Of a DNA stretch of 40,857 nucleotides, positions 1 through 9,159 are shown in pieces (position 1 is the first letter of the stretch; the number at the start of each line of letters is the position of its first letter). The stretch comes from Aquificota bacterium (GTDB taxonomy: Bacteria; Aquificota; Aquificia; Aquificales; QOAS01). Position numbers and translations under genes: made by a program. The notes beneath the pieces are model-generated. The model saw only the letters and a program-made list of their open reading frames with translations. It was not told where the DNA came from and did not search any database. The DNA is taken from the NCBI GenBank assembly GCA_013153315.1, contig JAADES010000005.1, positions 1 through 40,857 on the forward strand, read 5' to 3'.

Positions 1-83
1 GCGGGCGCCGGGAGTCGAACCCGGACGGCCTTACGGCCAGCGGATTTTAAATCCGCCGCGTCTGCCAGTTCCGCCACGCCCGC
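1..83 (-). tRNA. tRNA-Leu (anticodon TAA), 3' end cut by window edge
   Basis: Reverse complement GCGGGCGTGGCGGAACTGGCAGACGCG GCGGA-TTTAAAA-TCCGC ... GGTTCGACTCCCGGCGCCCGC; 7-bp acceptor, long variable arm, anticodon TAA. Confidence 0.95.
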
Positions 84-144
84 AACCAAATAATTAATTT
101 TAATAAAAGCTCTTCAGAAAGACAAGCTTAATAATTTTTAATCG

Positions 145-918
145 ATGATTTTTGTTATAACGGTTCTCCTATTATTTTTGTCCACCCTAAGTTTTGTTGT
201 TTACCTTTTTAACCATCGGGAGGAAGAAAAAAACCTTAAAAACCTCCGTTGGTTAAAAACGCTGGGTTTTACCTTTTTAGGTTCGGCCTTTGTTCTTTCC
301 CTGTTGGGTTTGTTTGTTTGGATTCCGCCCAAGGTTAGCATCTTCACAATATTGGCAACGACTTTAATAGGAATCTATCTGTTCACCCTAACCTTCTTTA
401 GGAAAGGAAATTTAAACAACCTTGCCGCGGTGGTTTCCTCCACTGCTTTGCTTTTTTCCCTTTTGGGTTTATCGGTTGGAACTTTCCCTTTAAAGGAACA
501 CTTACTAATGTTCCATGTGGGGGTCTCCTTGCTTACCTTTTCCCTACTTTTGTTGTCTGCCGTTTTTTCCTTTTTGAGGATTTTGTCCGAAAAAAACCTA
601 AAGCAGGGGAATTTAAACCTACCTTTGAATATCCCCCTTTCGGTGGTCGTTAAATTGGAACGGAGATTGTTTTTCTTCGGTTTTGTATTCCTGACAGTGG
701 AACTAATATTGAGTTTGCTCTGGAGCCAGGCCCGTTTAGGCGAAGTTGTTTTCGATTCTCGCGTATGTGCAACTTTGCTATTGTGGCTTTATTACAACCT
801 ACTTTTCCATTTGGAGCGTTTTGGATTTTCCTTTTTTAGGAGATACTTTTCCCACCTAAACCTTTTTGGGGCTATCTTGATAGTCCTTAGCCTGCTGCTG
901 ACCCGACATAGGTTCTAA
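145..918 (+). CDS. HemX/CcsA-like multi-TM membrane protein (haem/cytochrome c assembly family)
   Basis: 257-aa hydrophobic ORF of HemX/CcsA character, directly upstream of a protoporphyrinogen oxidase gene. Confidence 0.6.
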   Translation: MIFVITVLLLFLSTLSFVVYLFNHREEEKNLKNLRWLKTLGFTFLGSAFVLSLLGLFVWIPPKVSIFTILATTLIGIYLFTLTFFRKGNLNNLAAVVSSTALLFSLLGLSVGTFPLKEHLLMFHVGVSLLTFSLLLLSAVFSFLRILSEKNLKQGNLNLPLNIPLSVVVKLERRLFFFGFVFLTVELILSLLWSQARLGEVVFDSRVCATLLLWLYYNLLFHLERFGFSFFRRYFSHLNLFGAILIVLSLLLTRHRF

Positions 919-934
919 ACTTCTTTTTTTTCAA

Positions 935-2242
935 ATGATTTTCGACGCTATAGTGGTTGGGGCGGGTATAACAGGCTTAACTACCGCCTACATAGCAACC
1001 AACAGAGGGAAAAAGGTTTTGGTTTTAGAGAAACAATCCCGAGCGGGAGGAAACATAAAAACCCTAAAGGTGGAAATAGATAATAAAACCTACCTTTTTG
1101 AGGAAGGCCCCCAAACAATATTGGCAAACAACGAAGCGGTCTATAAGTTAATCAACTCCCTTCCTGTGGAGGTGGTAAAAGCTTCCCCTACCTCCAACAA
1201 AAGATTTATTTACAAAAGAGGGAAGTTAATACCCATTCCCCTTAAGCCGTGGGAGTTCTTTTTAACTCCCTTGGTAAGTTTAAAAAGCAAATTGCTCCTT
1301 TTTAAGGAATTTTTTGAAAAACCCATCCAGACAGAGGATGAAAGTGTTGCATCCTTTGTAAGGCGACATTTTGGAGAGGAATTTTTAAATTACTTTGTTC
1401 AGCCCTTTGTTTCGGGAATTTATGCGGGTGACGCCCAGAAGCTAAGCCTCCGCTACGGTTTTCCTAAATTGTGGGAAATACAAAAACGCTACGGCTCTCT
1501 ACTGAAAGCTTTCTTCAAGGAAAAGAGGGTTGCCCCTAAAGGGGAATTAATTTCCTTTAGGGGTGGCCTTATAGAACTCATACGGGCTTTGGAAAAGAAA
1601 GTTAACCTTTTAACCGACGCGGAGGTTTTAAAAATAAAAAAAACCGATGGAAACCTATTTGAAGTAATTTCCAAAAAGGGAACATTTAAAACTAAAAAGG
1701 TTATTATTACAATCGACGCCCAAACAACGGCCCGGTTATTGAAACCTCTTTATCCTCCCATAGAGGTATTGAAAGAAATTTACTATCCTCCTTTGGCTGT
1801 AGTTTCTTTAAGTGTTCCCAAAATAGGTTTGGAAGGTTTTGGTTTTCTTGTTCCACCCAAGGAGGGGTTAAAAATATTGGGGGCCATTTTTGTTAGCTCT
1901 CTATTTGAATACCGTTGCCCTAAGGAGGAAGATTGTTTTAGCGTATTCCTCTGCGGGGATACCCAAAAAGAAGTTTGTCAACAAAAGGAGGAGGAAATTC
2001 TTTTAACCGCCCAAAGGGAAATTAAAAGAGTTTTTCCCCAAATTAAGGAATTCCGCTTTAGGAAAATCCGTCTTTGGAAGAAATCTATTCCCCAATATTG
2101 GGTCGGTTATCAAAGATATATGAACGCTTTGGAGGGTTTAAGAAAAGTAGAGTCTAATATTTTGGTGATTTCTAACTTTGTGGAAAAATCTTCGTTGGCG
2201 GGATGTATAGAAAAAGGCTTTAAGGTTGGCGAACGGATTTAA
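935..2242 (+). CDS. hemY: protoporphyrinogen oxidase (HemY/HemG-type FAD amine oxidase family)
   Basis: N-terminal GAGITGLTTAYIATNRGKKVLVLEKQSRAGG dinucleotide-binding motif; VRRHFGEEFLNYFVQPFVSGIYAGD typical of PPOX. Confidence 0.85.
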   Translation: MIFDAIVVGAGITGLTTAYIATNRGKKVLVLEKQSRAGGNIKTLKVEIDNKTYLFEEGPQTILANNEAVYKLINSLPVEVVKASPTSNKRFIYKRGKLIPIPLKPWEFFLTPLVSLKSKLLLFKEFFEKPIQTEDESVASFVRRHFGEEFLNYFVQPFVSGIYAGDAQKLSLRYGFPKLWEIQKRYGSLLKAFFKEKRVAPKGELISFRGGLIELIRALEKKVNLLTDAEVLKIKKTDGNLFEVISKKGTFKTKKVIITIDAQTTARLLKPLYPPIEVLKEIYYPPLAVVSLSVPKIGLEGFGFLVPPKEGLKILGAIFVSSLFEYRCPKEEDCFSVFLCGDTQKEVCQQKEEEILLTAQREIKRVFPQIKEFRFRKIRLWKKSIPQYWVGYQRYMNALEGLRKVESNILVISNFVEKSSLAGCIEKGFKVGERI

Positions 2243-2251
2243 TTGATTACA

Positions 2252-2339
2252 TGGTGCGGGAGGCGGGAGTCGAACCCGCACGCCCTTAACGGGCACCGGA
2301 TCCTAAGTCCGGCGCGTCTGCCAGTTCCGCCACTCCCGC
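2252..2339 (-). tRNA. tRNA-Leu (anticodon TAG), CCA encoded
   Basis: Reverse complement GCGGGAGTGGCGGAACTGGCAGACGCG CCGGA-CTTAGGA-TCCGG ... CTCCCGC-ACCA. Confidence 0.95.
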
Positions 2340-2348
2340 TATTTTTTA

Positions 2349-2435
2349 TGGTGCCGGAGGCGGGAGTCGAACCCGCACGCCCCGAAGGGCACCGTCCCCT
2401 CAAGACGGCGCGTCTGCCAGTTCCGCCACTCCGGC
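2349..2435 (-). tRNA. tRNA-Leu (anticodon GAG), CCA encoded
   Basis: Reverse complement GCCGGAGTGGCGGAACTGGCAGACGCG CCGTC-TTGAGGG-GACGG ... CTCCGGC-ACCA. Confidence 0.95.
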
Positions 2436-2519
2436 TGGATTTGGGGGGAGGTGCCAAGGATTTTTTAGGGCTAAAGCTTTAAGGCACTATACATTTGTTG
2501 CCCCTTTGGGGGCATTAAA

Positions 2520-2595
2520 TGGTGGCCCAGGGCGGAGTCGAACCGCCGACACCCCGGTTTTCAGCCGGGTGCTCTACCACCTGAGCTACCGGGCC
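2520..2595 (-). tRNA. tRNA-Phe (anticodon GAA), CCA encoded
   Basis: Reverse complement GGCCCGGTAGCTCAGGTGGTAGAGCA CCCGG-CTGAAAA-CCGGG ... CTGGGCC-ACCA. Confidence 0.95.
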
Positions 2596-2634
2596 TTGGG
2601 CCCCTCTCTTGCTTTAGCCCTTCCGAGACTTAAT

Positions 2635-2663
2635 AATATATCAAACTTTTTTTGGATAGTCAA
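2635..2663 (-). promoter_or_regulatory. predicted sigma70-type promoter for the tRNA-Phe/Leu/Leu cluster
   Basis: Minus strand TTGACT-N17-TATATT, about 40 bp upstream of tRNA-Phe. Confidence 0.65.
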
Positions 2664-2760
2664 CAGTTTTTGAAAGGAGCCTTTCTAGTTTTTTATAAAA
2701 AAGTTTACTTCTTAAGGTCTTTGTGTCAAGCTTTCCCTCTTTTGGGAAAATTGATTAAAA

Positions 2761-3369
2761 ATGTTCCCAAGAATGGTTTTTAGTTTTATAGCAACCCTTT
2801 TAGTGGGGTGTGGAGCAATTAGCCAGAGTGTTCAAAAGGAACCTCTAAAGGTGGAAAAAAACCAAATACCTCCGAGCGGAAATTCAACAATAAAAACTTC
2901 AAAAACTTTAGAAACTCCTAAGGAACAAAAAGAGGAAATTACATTGCCGGTTCCACAGCCCGGTTCTTCAAAGATAAAAGAACAACCTTCACAGAAGCAA
3001 AAAAAGAAAGCCATACCACCTAAGGAAAAAGAAAAAACTTCCAACCTTTTGCAGGGCAAAGAGGGTAAATCTACCCCCAAAGAGACAAATGAAAAACCTA
3101 CTACCCAAGAGGAAAACAAAACCTTACCTTATGAGGAAACAATTAAAAAGGTTGCCCTCTTGGTGGTGGCTAAAAACGCCCCTGTGGTGGTAACAGAAAA
3201 AAATCTGCTTTTTGAGGGAACTTTAAATAAAAAACAACCTTTAAAGGGCTGTTCGCTTGTTACCGTTAAGGTAAAGGATAAGAAGTCTAAGACTGAAAAA
3301 GATTATTTAGTTGCCGTTTGCGGTGACCAAATTAAGATAGAGCTAAAGAAGGGCAATAAATCACAATAG
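2761..3369 (+). CDS. putative lipoprotein with K/E/P-rich linker, unknown function
   Basis: Signal peptide with lipobox-like LLVGC; low-complexity charged middle; small C-terminal domain. Confidence 0.55.
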   Translation: MFPRMVFSFIATLLVGCGAISQSVQKEPLKVEKNQIPPSGNSTIKTSKTLETPKEQKEEITLPVPQPGSSKIKEQPSQKQKKKAIPPKEKEKTSNLLQGKEGKSTPKETNEKPTTQEENKTLPYEETIKKVALLVVAKNAPVVVTEKNLLFEGTLNKKQPLKGCSLVTVKVKDKKSKTEKDYLVAVCGDQIKIELKKGNKSQ

Positions 3370-3573
3370 ATATTTTTGTTTTTTGAGCTGTTTTAGAAGG
3401 CGTTTTCTGGCCGCCCTCATTTTTCTTTTACGTTTTTCGGAAGGTTTTTCGTAATACATTCTTCTTTTAGCTTCGGTTATTATTTGCTCCTGCTCTACCA
3501 GCCTTCTAAATTTTTTTAGAGCTTTTTCTACGGGTTCGTTTTCTTCTAAATATACGGCTACCAAACTTATCAC
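3361..3573 (-). CDS. rpsU: 30S ribosomal protein S21
   Basis: VAVYLEENEPVEKALKKFRRLVEQEQIITEAKRRMYYEKPSEKRKRK is characteristic of S21; the true start is probably a few codons in, after GGAGGTGATAAG. Confidence 0.9.
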   Translation of the reverse strand: MISLVAVYLEENEPVEKALKKFRRLVEQEQIITEAKRRMYYEKPSEKRKRKMRAARKRLLKQLKKQKYLL

Positions 3574-3662
3574 CTCCTTTTGGAGTTTTTTAATCTAAAA
3601 TTGTTTATTATAACCGATTTTAGTCGGTAAAATCAAGACCAATCAAAGGTTTTGAGGAAAAT

Positions 3663-4277
3663 TTAAACCCCAAAAAGTTTTTCTATATAACTTTTTTCTT
3701 CCCAATTTTTGTAGGCTGTTAAATCATAAATCCCTTGCGGGTTGGAAAAGATAGTTCCAGCTTGTTTGAATTGTTCTTGCTTCATTTCTGCATAGGCTTG
3801 GTTCATTATTTGGGAAGCTAAGGCGGCGACTGCGTAGTCTTGCGGTGAGGGTTTAGCCGGGGCCAGTGCGGCGGCTATGACCCTTTGCATTTTGGCGACG
3901 GTTTTTTGCGGAGTATCTTCGGGTGATACATCTATAGGAACTTCTCCCGCTACGGCGTAGTATTTTCCGTCGGGGCCCTTTACATAGCTAAAGTGGGCGG
4001 TTCCCGCATAAGGCCCCCCTGCGGCCAGATGGGCGGCCTCGTGGGCCCTAACTTCCATATCTACCCTTCTTAGCTCGGCGGCCATTAGCTCTTTTTGCAG
4101 GTCTTCGTAAAAGTTCCTTGCCCCTACATTGTTTTGGGTGGTTGATTGAATTCGGGAAACCGCACCGGTGGGGTTGGCTACCCTTCCTTTCTTTTGATAA
4201 ACCCCCCAAGAGGATACGCTGGAAAAAGGATTATTCAAATTTAGGTTTATATTTATCTGTAGAGGTGCTATCAACAT
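3663..4277 (-). CDS. SprA-related putative metalloprotease
   Basis: HEAAH motif in VRAHEAAHLAAGGPYAGTAHFSYVKGPDGKYYAVAGEVPIDVSPE, typical of the SprA-related family. Confidence 0.7.
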   Translation of the reverse strand: MLIAPLQININLNLNNPFSSVSSWGVYQKKGRVANPTGAVSRIQSTTQNNVGARNFYEDLQKELMAAELRRVDMEVRAHEAAHLAAGGPYAGTAHFSYVKGPDGKYYAVAGEVPIDVSPEDTPQKTVAKMQRVIAAALAPAKPSPQDYAVAALASQIMNQAYAEMKQEQFKQAGTIFSNPQGIYDLTAYKNWEEKSYIEKLFGV

Positions 4278-4341
4278 AGCAAGGTAAAAAATTAACTTTT
4301 TTCCTATATTTGGAAAATGATATTTTAAAACCTTTTAATGT

Positions 4342-4542
4342 TTATTGATTATCGTTTAAATCTTTAAGAGGTTTAGCTTCTTCAAAAATCAGGTTGGGTA
4401 TACCATCAATAATTTCAAAGAAAACCTGACAGTGTTGACAGATAAGAATATCCCTTTGTGGGTCATAAATTAACTCGCCCTTACATTGGGGGCAGGCTAA
4501 AATTTCCAAAAGCTCCTTTGATAGTGTCCCTTTTTGTTCCAT
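4342..4542 (-). CDS. Trm112-like zinc-ribbon protein
   Basis: LLEILACPQCKGELIYDPQRDILICQHCQVFFEIIDGIPNLIFEEA; CxxC...CxxC. Confidence 0.8.
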   Translation of the reverse strand: MEQKGTLSKELLEILACPQCKGELIYDPQRDILICQHCQVFFEIIDGIPNLIFEEAKPLKDLNDNQ

Positions 4543-4563
4543 CCAACCATATAAATCTTAACT

Positions 4564-5727
4564 ATGTCCAATTATTCCGACAGGATAATATTTTTTACGG
4601 CTCTGGTTTTTATTATTTTTAGTGTCTTTATAACTTATTCAGGTTTCATACTTCCCCGCTTAATCCACTATTGGATAATTCACGATACCAACACCAAAGA
4701 TTATGTAAAGGCTTTTTTACCCCTATTTAAGGATTTTGTTATTCTTACCGTTGCCTGGCTTGGTTATTGGATTATTGTTAAAACAACCTTTTTTAGGTAT
4801 TGGAAAAATTTACCCTCGATAGTTAACTGGAGTTTGTGGATAACCCTTTCGGTTATGGTTATTGTTGTTCTTGAAAGGTTCTTATTTCATATGCCTTTTA
4901 ACCGATGGTTGATAGGCCCAAAGCACACTATCCTTGTTACCGGTTTAGTTATCACGACTTTTTTCCTTTTTTTGGCTTATCAACTGGCAAAGGAAAAAAC
5001 CAACTGGCGGAAGGTTATTTTTATTTACTTCCTCTTTGTGGTTTTATTGTTGCTCCAACCGGATAAGGGAACAACAATCCTATTGACAAGCGTTCTCATC
5101 TTAGGTTGGCTCTTTAAGTGGAAAAGCCGATGGAGCTCCTACCTTTTGGGGGCAATTTTTTTATTGTTTTCTATAATTCCCATTTTTGGTATTCTCAACA
5201 CCCAACTCTTGAAGGTGCAATTACCCGAATCGTGGGGTTATGTGTCTGTGCGGATTAACAACTGGTTGGACCCTTTTAACGATATAACGGGAAGGAGTTT
5301 CCAAATAGCCAACTCCCTTTATGCCCTGCATAAGGGTGGTTTATTTGGAGAAGGTTACGGCTTTGGGGTAAGAAAGACCTATTTAGGGGGAACGGTTCAC
5401 ACCGACTTTGTATTTGGAACTATTGGGGAGGAATTGGGTTTTGTATTTGCCTCTTTTATATTTTTGCTTACGCTTTTGCTTCTATTAAGGCTTGTCGTTA
5501 TTTCCTTCCGTTTCCAATCTGGGTTCGAAAAATACTTTACTCTGTTTGTTGCTTGGGAAACCTTTTTGTTGGCCTTTGTTAACGCGGGAATGGCGGCCAA
5601 TCTTCTACCTACCAAAGGTTGGCCCTATCCTTTAATAAGCTACGCTCCCTTTTATGTTGTCTTTTACATTTGGCAGTTGGCAATAATTCAAGCCTTCATA
5701 AAGAGGCGGTTTTACGAAGTTTTTTAA
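4564..5727 (+). CDS. FtsW/RodA/SpoVE family SEDS protein
   Basis: Multi-TM; SFQIANSLYALHKGGLFGEGYGFGVRK and TDFVFGTIGEELGFV motifs. Confidence 0.8.
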   Translation: MSNYSDRIIFFTALVFIIFSVFITYSGFILPRLIHYWIIHDTNTKDYVKAFLPLFKDFVILTVAWLGYWIIVKTTFFRYWKNLPSIVNWSLWITLSVMVIVVLERFLFHMPFNRWLIGPKHTILVTGLVITTFFLFLAYQLAKEKTNWRKVIFIYFLFVVLLLLQPDKGTTILLTSVLILGWLFKWKSRWSSYLLGAIFLLFSIIPIFGILNTQLLKVQLPESWGYVSVRINNWLDPFNDITGRSFQIANSLYALHKGGLFGEGYGFGVRKTYLGGTVHTDFVFGTIGEELGFVFASFIFLLTLLLLLRLVVISFRFQSGFEKYFTLFVAWETFLLAFVNAGMAANLLPTKGWPYPLISYAPFYVVFYIWQLAIIQAFIKRRFYEVF

Positions 5728-5780
5728 ACCTTTAGGGGGAACAATAAAAAGAAAAATCCCTTTAGAGGTTTTTATTTTTT
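5727..5780. terminator. bidirectional intrinsic terminator between the convergent rodA/ftsW and acylphosphatase genes
   Basis: AACCTTTAGGGGGA / TCCCTTTAGAGGTT 14-bp stem (three G-U pairs), A-rich loop and TTTATTTTTT tract. Confidence 0.65.
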
Positions 5781-5782
5781 CT

Positions 5783-6064
5783 TTAATCCCTTCTAATGTA
5801 AAATTCCAAAAATTCGTTTGTAGGTTCCTCCCAATGAACCTCTATATGGTCAACCCGTGCCAAGGGAGGGCCTTTTTTTAAATCTTCGAGAAATTCCTTT
5901 AAAAGCACCTCATCGCCCTCGGCCACCACTTCCACCCTCCCGTCGGGTAAATTTCTTACCCAGCCGGTAATTCCATAAACGTTGGCCCTCCTTTCCGTAA
6001 AATAGCGAAAGCCTACCCCCTGAACCCGTCCCGATATGAAAGCGTGCAATCTTTTTAGAGCCAT
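5783..6064 (-). CDS. acyP: acylphosphatase
   Basis: ISGRVQGVGFRYFTERRANVYGITGWVRNLPDGRVEVVAEG signature. Confidence 0.93.
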   Translation of the reverse strand: MALKRLHAFISGRVQGVGFRYFTERRANVYGITGWVRNLPDGRVEVVAEGDEVLLKEFLEDLKKGPPLARVDHIEVHWEEPTNEFLEFYIRRD

Positions 6065-6089
6065 TCAGATAAATAAAAATTAACTTTCC

Positions 6090-7367
6090 ATGAACAACCA
6101 ACAACTTTTTGAAGAGGCAAAAAAATACCTTCCCGGAGGTGTCAACTCGCCCGTTAGGGCTTTCAAGGCGGTTGGCGGCTCCCCCATTATTGTGGAAAGG
6201 GGACAGGGGGCCTATATCTACGACGTGGAAGGCAACCGTTATATAGATTTCCTCCTTTCCTGGGGGCCTTTGATACTGGGGCACAGACACCCCAACGTGG
6301 AAAGCTCGGTAAAACAGGCTGTGGAAAAGGGTTTAAGCTTTGGCTTAACCAACCCTTACGAAATAGAGCTGGCCAAAGAGGTGGTAGGAAGCTTTCCTTC
6401 CGTTGATAAGGTTCGATTTGTTAACAGCGGTACCGAAGCGGTAATGTCGGCCATCAGGCTGGCCAGAGGCTACACCGGCCGCAAATATATCGTAAAGTTT
6501 GAAGGTTGCTATCACGGCCACTACGATAGCGTTTTGGTAAGTGCGGGTAGCGGTGTGGCCACTTTGGCCATTCCGGGAACTCCTGGCATTCCCGAAGAGG
6601 TGGCGAAATTAACTTTTGTCTTGCCCTACAACGACAGCGAGGCGGTTAAAAAGCTATTTGAAGAAAAGGGTTCCCAAATAGCCGCCGTAATTGTGGAGCC
6701 CGTTGCGGGCAATATGGGTGTAGTGCCTCCCAAGGAGGAATTTTTAAAAACTTTGCGGGAGGAAAGCGAAAAGTATGGGGCCCTGCTAATTTTCGATGAG
6801 GTAATTACCGGGCTCCGTCTGGCGTTGGGAGGTGCTCAAGAATACTACGGCATAGAGCCGGATTTAACTACTTTGGGAAAAGTTATCGGCGGCGGTATGC
6901 CCGTGGGTGCCTACGGAGGCAAAGAAGAAATTATGTCTAAAATAGCCCCCGAGGGGGAAATATACCAAGCGGGAACCTTGTCGGGTAATCCTGTAACCAT
7001 GGCCGCCGGTCTGGCTACGGTGCAAACCTTAAAGGAGTTAAACCCTTACGAGGAATTGGATAAAAGAACAGCCCAATTTACGGAAAAAGTTTCTGCCCTC
7101 CTAAAGGAAAAAGGGATTCCCCACACCTACAACAGGGTCGGTTCGATGTTTACCTTCTTTTTGGGAACCCAAGAAAAGGTTACCGACTATAGGAGTGCTC
7201 TAAAAAGTGATACCTCCCTTTTTGGAAAATTCTTCAACAGTCTACTTAAAAATGGGGTTTTAATACCTCCCTCCCAGTTTGAGGCTTGGTTTTTGAGCGT
7301 TGTCCACAACGAAGAAATATTAAATGAAGCCTTGGAAAGGATAGAAAAGGCTATAAAAGAAATTTGA
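6090..7367 (+). CDS. hemL: glutamate-1-semialdehyde 2,1-aminomutase
   Basis: PGGVNSPVRAFKAVGGSP, CYHGHYDSVLVSAGSG, FDEVITGLRLALGGAQEYYG, LGKVIGGGMPVGAYGG. Confidence 0.96.
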   Translation: MNNQQLFEEAKKYLPGGVNSPVRAFKAVGGSPIIVERGQGAYIYDVEGNRYIDFLLSWGPLILGHRHPNVESSVKQAVEKGLSFGLTNPYEIELAKEVVGSFPSVDKVRFVNSGTEAVMSAIRLARGYTGRKYIVKFEGCYHGHYDSVLVSAGSGVATLAIPGTPGIPEEVAKLTFVLPYNDSEAVKKLFEEKGSQIAAVIVEPVAGNMGVVPPKEEFLKTLREESEKYGALLIFDEVITGLRLALGGAQEYYGIEPDLTTLGKVIGGGMPVGAYGGKEEIMSKIAPEGEIYQAGTLSGNPVTMAAGLATVQTLKELNPYEELDKRTAQFTEKVSALLKEKGIPHTYNRVGSMFTFFLGTQEKVTDYRSALKSDTSLFGKFFNSLLKNGVLIPPSQFEAWFLSVVHNEEILNEALERIEKAIKEI

Positions 7368-7619
7368 TTAGACTTCTTTATTTTCGGAACCTTCTTCCTC
7401 TTCTTCTTCTATTAGGCTGGAACCGCTAATGTAGGCTTCCAACTCGGCAACGGTGGCTTCTTGTAATTTTTCCTCAATAATTCCTTTTATAAGACGGTTA
7501 AGTTTTCTATCGTCGCCCATGGCTATACCGTTTAGAATGCTATAAAGCCTTTTAGGTAAAGAGAGAGAAACTTTTTTATATCTGGGGCCGCCTTTTTTTC
7601 TTCTTCCTCTTCTGGCCAT
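7368..7619 (-). CDS. small basic protein, possible ribbon-helix-helix DNA-binding protein
   Basis: KKVSLSLPKRLYSILNGIAMGDDRKLNRLIKGIIEEKL resembles RHH topology; acidic tail. Confidence 0.45.
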   Translation of the reverse strand: MARRGRRKKGGPRYKKVSLSLPKRLYSILNGIAMGDDRKLNRLIKGIIEEKLQEATVAELEAYISGSSLIEEEEEEGSENKEV

Positions 7620-7678
7620 TGTTTAACCTCCTTTTTAGGAAAAATTATGCTCAAAAGCAAAGCAATTTCAAATAGTTT

Positions 7679-8305
7679 TCAAAATAAAGAGAGAATAAAG
7701 TTATACAAAGGCGAGAATAAAGCCCCCAAAATTCCCGAAAGGAACAATAAGAGGATTAAAATAGAACCAAAAAGAGCGTAGCTTTGTGCCTCTTCTATAC
7801 TTTTACCCATTAGAAGTAAAAGCAAAATTCCCATATCCATAGGAGGGATAGGCAATAAATTGATAAACCCAAAAAAGAAACTTACCAAAGTGGCAAACTG
7901 CAGAAGGATTCCTATGGGTGTCGTTACCGTTTGGGGTAAATGTAGGAACATTAAAACCTTGTAAAGGAAAAGTGTTATTAAACCAATAATAAAGTAGGAA
8001 GCAATACTTACCAGTGAAATTATTATTGCTCCTTTTTTTGGGTCGGAAAATTTGTAGTAGTCTATGGGGACTATTCGCGGCCAACCTATAAGTAGGGGTG
8101 ACTTTAACAGGATAAAAATCAAGGGGAGGAAAACCGTTCCGACGGGGTCTATATGGGGTAGGGGGTTTATCGTTAAAAAACCGGCCCGAACCGGAGTATC
8201 GTCACCCAGCTTATAAGCGGTTAGAGCTTTAAAGTAGTTGTGGAAGGTAAAAATAAAAATCAAAGCTATTAAAGAGGTTATTGCGGCATACAGTTCGAAA
8301 ACCAT
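7679..8305 (-). CDS. M50/site-2-protease family membrane protein with degenerate catalytic motif
   Basis: LGDDTPVRAGFLTINPLPHIDPVGTVFLPL and NLLPIPPMDMG are M50-like, but the HExxH position reads HNYFK. Confidence 0.75.
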   Translation of the reverse strand: MVFELYAAITSLIALIFIFTFHNYFKALTAYKLGDDTPVRAGFLTINPLPHIDPVGTVFLPLIFILLKSPLLIGWPRIVPIDYYKFSDPKKGAIIISLVSIASYFIIGLITLFLYKVLMFLHLPQTVTTPIGILLQFATLVSFFFGFINLLPIPPMDMGILLLLLMGKSIEEAQSYALFGSILILLLFLSGILGALFSPLYNFILSLF

Positions 8306-8341
8306 CTCCTACTAATTTTCGCAGGAAAATAGAACTTCCCG

Positions 8342-9118
8342 ATGGAAAGATTAGAGGCTGTTTTTAAGAACCAAAAGAAAGTTTTGGTTTCCTACATGAT
8401 GGTAGGCTACCCCGATTGGGAAAATTCCTTGAAAGCCTTTGAAATATTAATAGAAAGCGGTAGCGATATTTTAGAAATAGGCTATCCCTTTTCCGACCCC
8501 GTTGCCGACGGCTCCACAATTCAAGTAGCCCACGAAAGGGCTTTGGAAAATGGTATCCGTTTTAAGGATGTTGTTAAAACCGTTCAACACCTAAGGGAAA
8601 AATATCCCCAAACCCCATTGGTGGTAATGACTTATTACAACCCTATTTTTAAAATCGGTTTGGAAAAATTTGTTTCTACCTTTGCCCAAGCCGGTGCCGA
8701 CGGTTTTATAGTCCCCGACCTGCCCCCGGAAGAAAGTGCCCCTTTAAGAGAAATAACAAAAAAATATAACCTCGCTTTGGTAATGCTGGCCGCCCCAACC
8801 TCTACCCCCGAGCGTTTAAAGTTAATATGTTCGGCAACCGACCTTTTTACCTACTATGTTTCCGTTACAGGAATAACCGGTGCCAGGGATAAACTACCCA
8901 TTGAGGAACTTAAAGAAAAAATATCCCTTTATAGGGAACTATGTCCTAAAAAGGTGGTGGTAGGATTTGGTATTTCCAAACCCCAACAGGCGGCCCAATT
9001 GGCGGAATTTACCGACGGGGTGGTGGTAGGTAGCCACTTTGTAAAATTGGCGGGTCATAGGGATTTTGAAACCTTGGCAAGGAGTGTTAGAGAAATTAAA
9101 CAAGCATTGATTTCTTGA
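8342..9118 (+). CDS. trpA: tryptophan synthase alpha chain
   Basis: DILEIGYPFSDPVADGSTIQVAHERAL, GFIVPDLPPEES, YYVSVTGITGARDKL. Confidence 0.96.
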   Translation: MERLEAVFKNQKKVLVSYMMVGYPDWENSLKAFEILIESGSDILEIGYPFSDPVADGSTIQVAHERALENGIRFKDVVKTVQHLREKYPQTPLVVMTYYNPIFKIGLEKFVSTFAQAGADGFIVPDLPPEESAPLREITKKYNLALVMLAAPTSTPERLKLICSATDLFTYYVSVTGITGARDKLPIEELKEKISLYRELCPKKVVVGFGISKPQQAAQLAEFTDGVVVGSHFVKLAGHRDFETLARSVREIKQALIS

Positions 9119-9159
9119 TTTTTTCCTTTTAGCTTTCCTCTAAAAGGTTTATCCTTCCT

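Noticed and set aside
2239-2482. ORFs 2239..2457 (-) and 2243..2482 (+)
   Set aside because: Both are translations across the tRNA-Leu genes; GC-rich tRNA bodies produce spurious ORFs.
5910-6290. 126-aa minus ORF overlapping acylphosphatase and hemL
   Set aside because: Antisense to two confidently identified genes; low-complexity translation.
9125-9150. CCTTTTAG-N7-CTAAAAGG hairpin after trpA as a terminator
   Set aside because: Stem is plausible but the T tract is weak (TTTATCC); not called as a feature.
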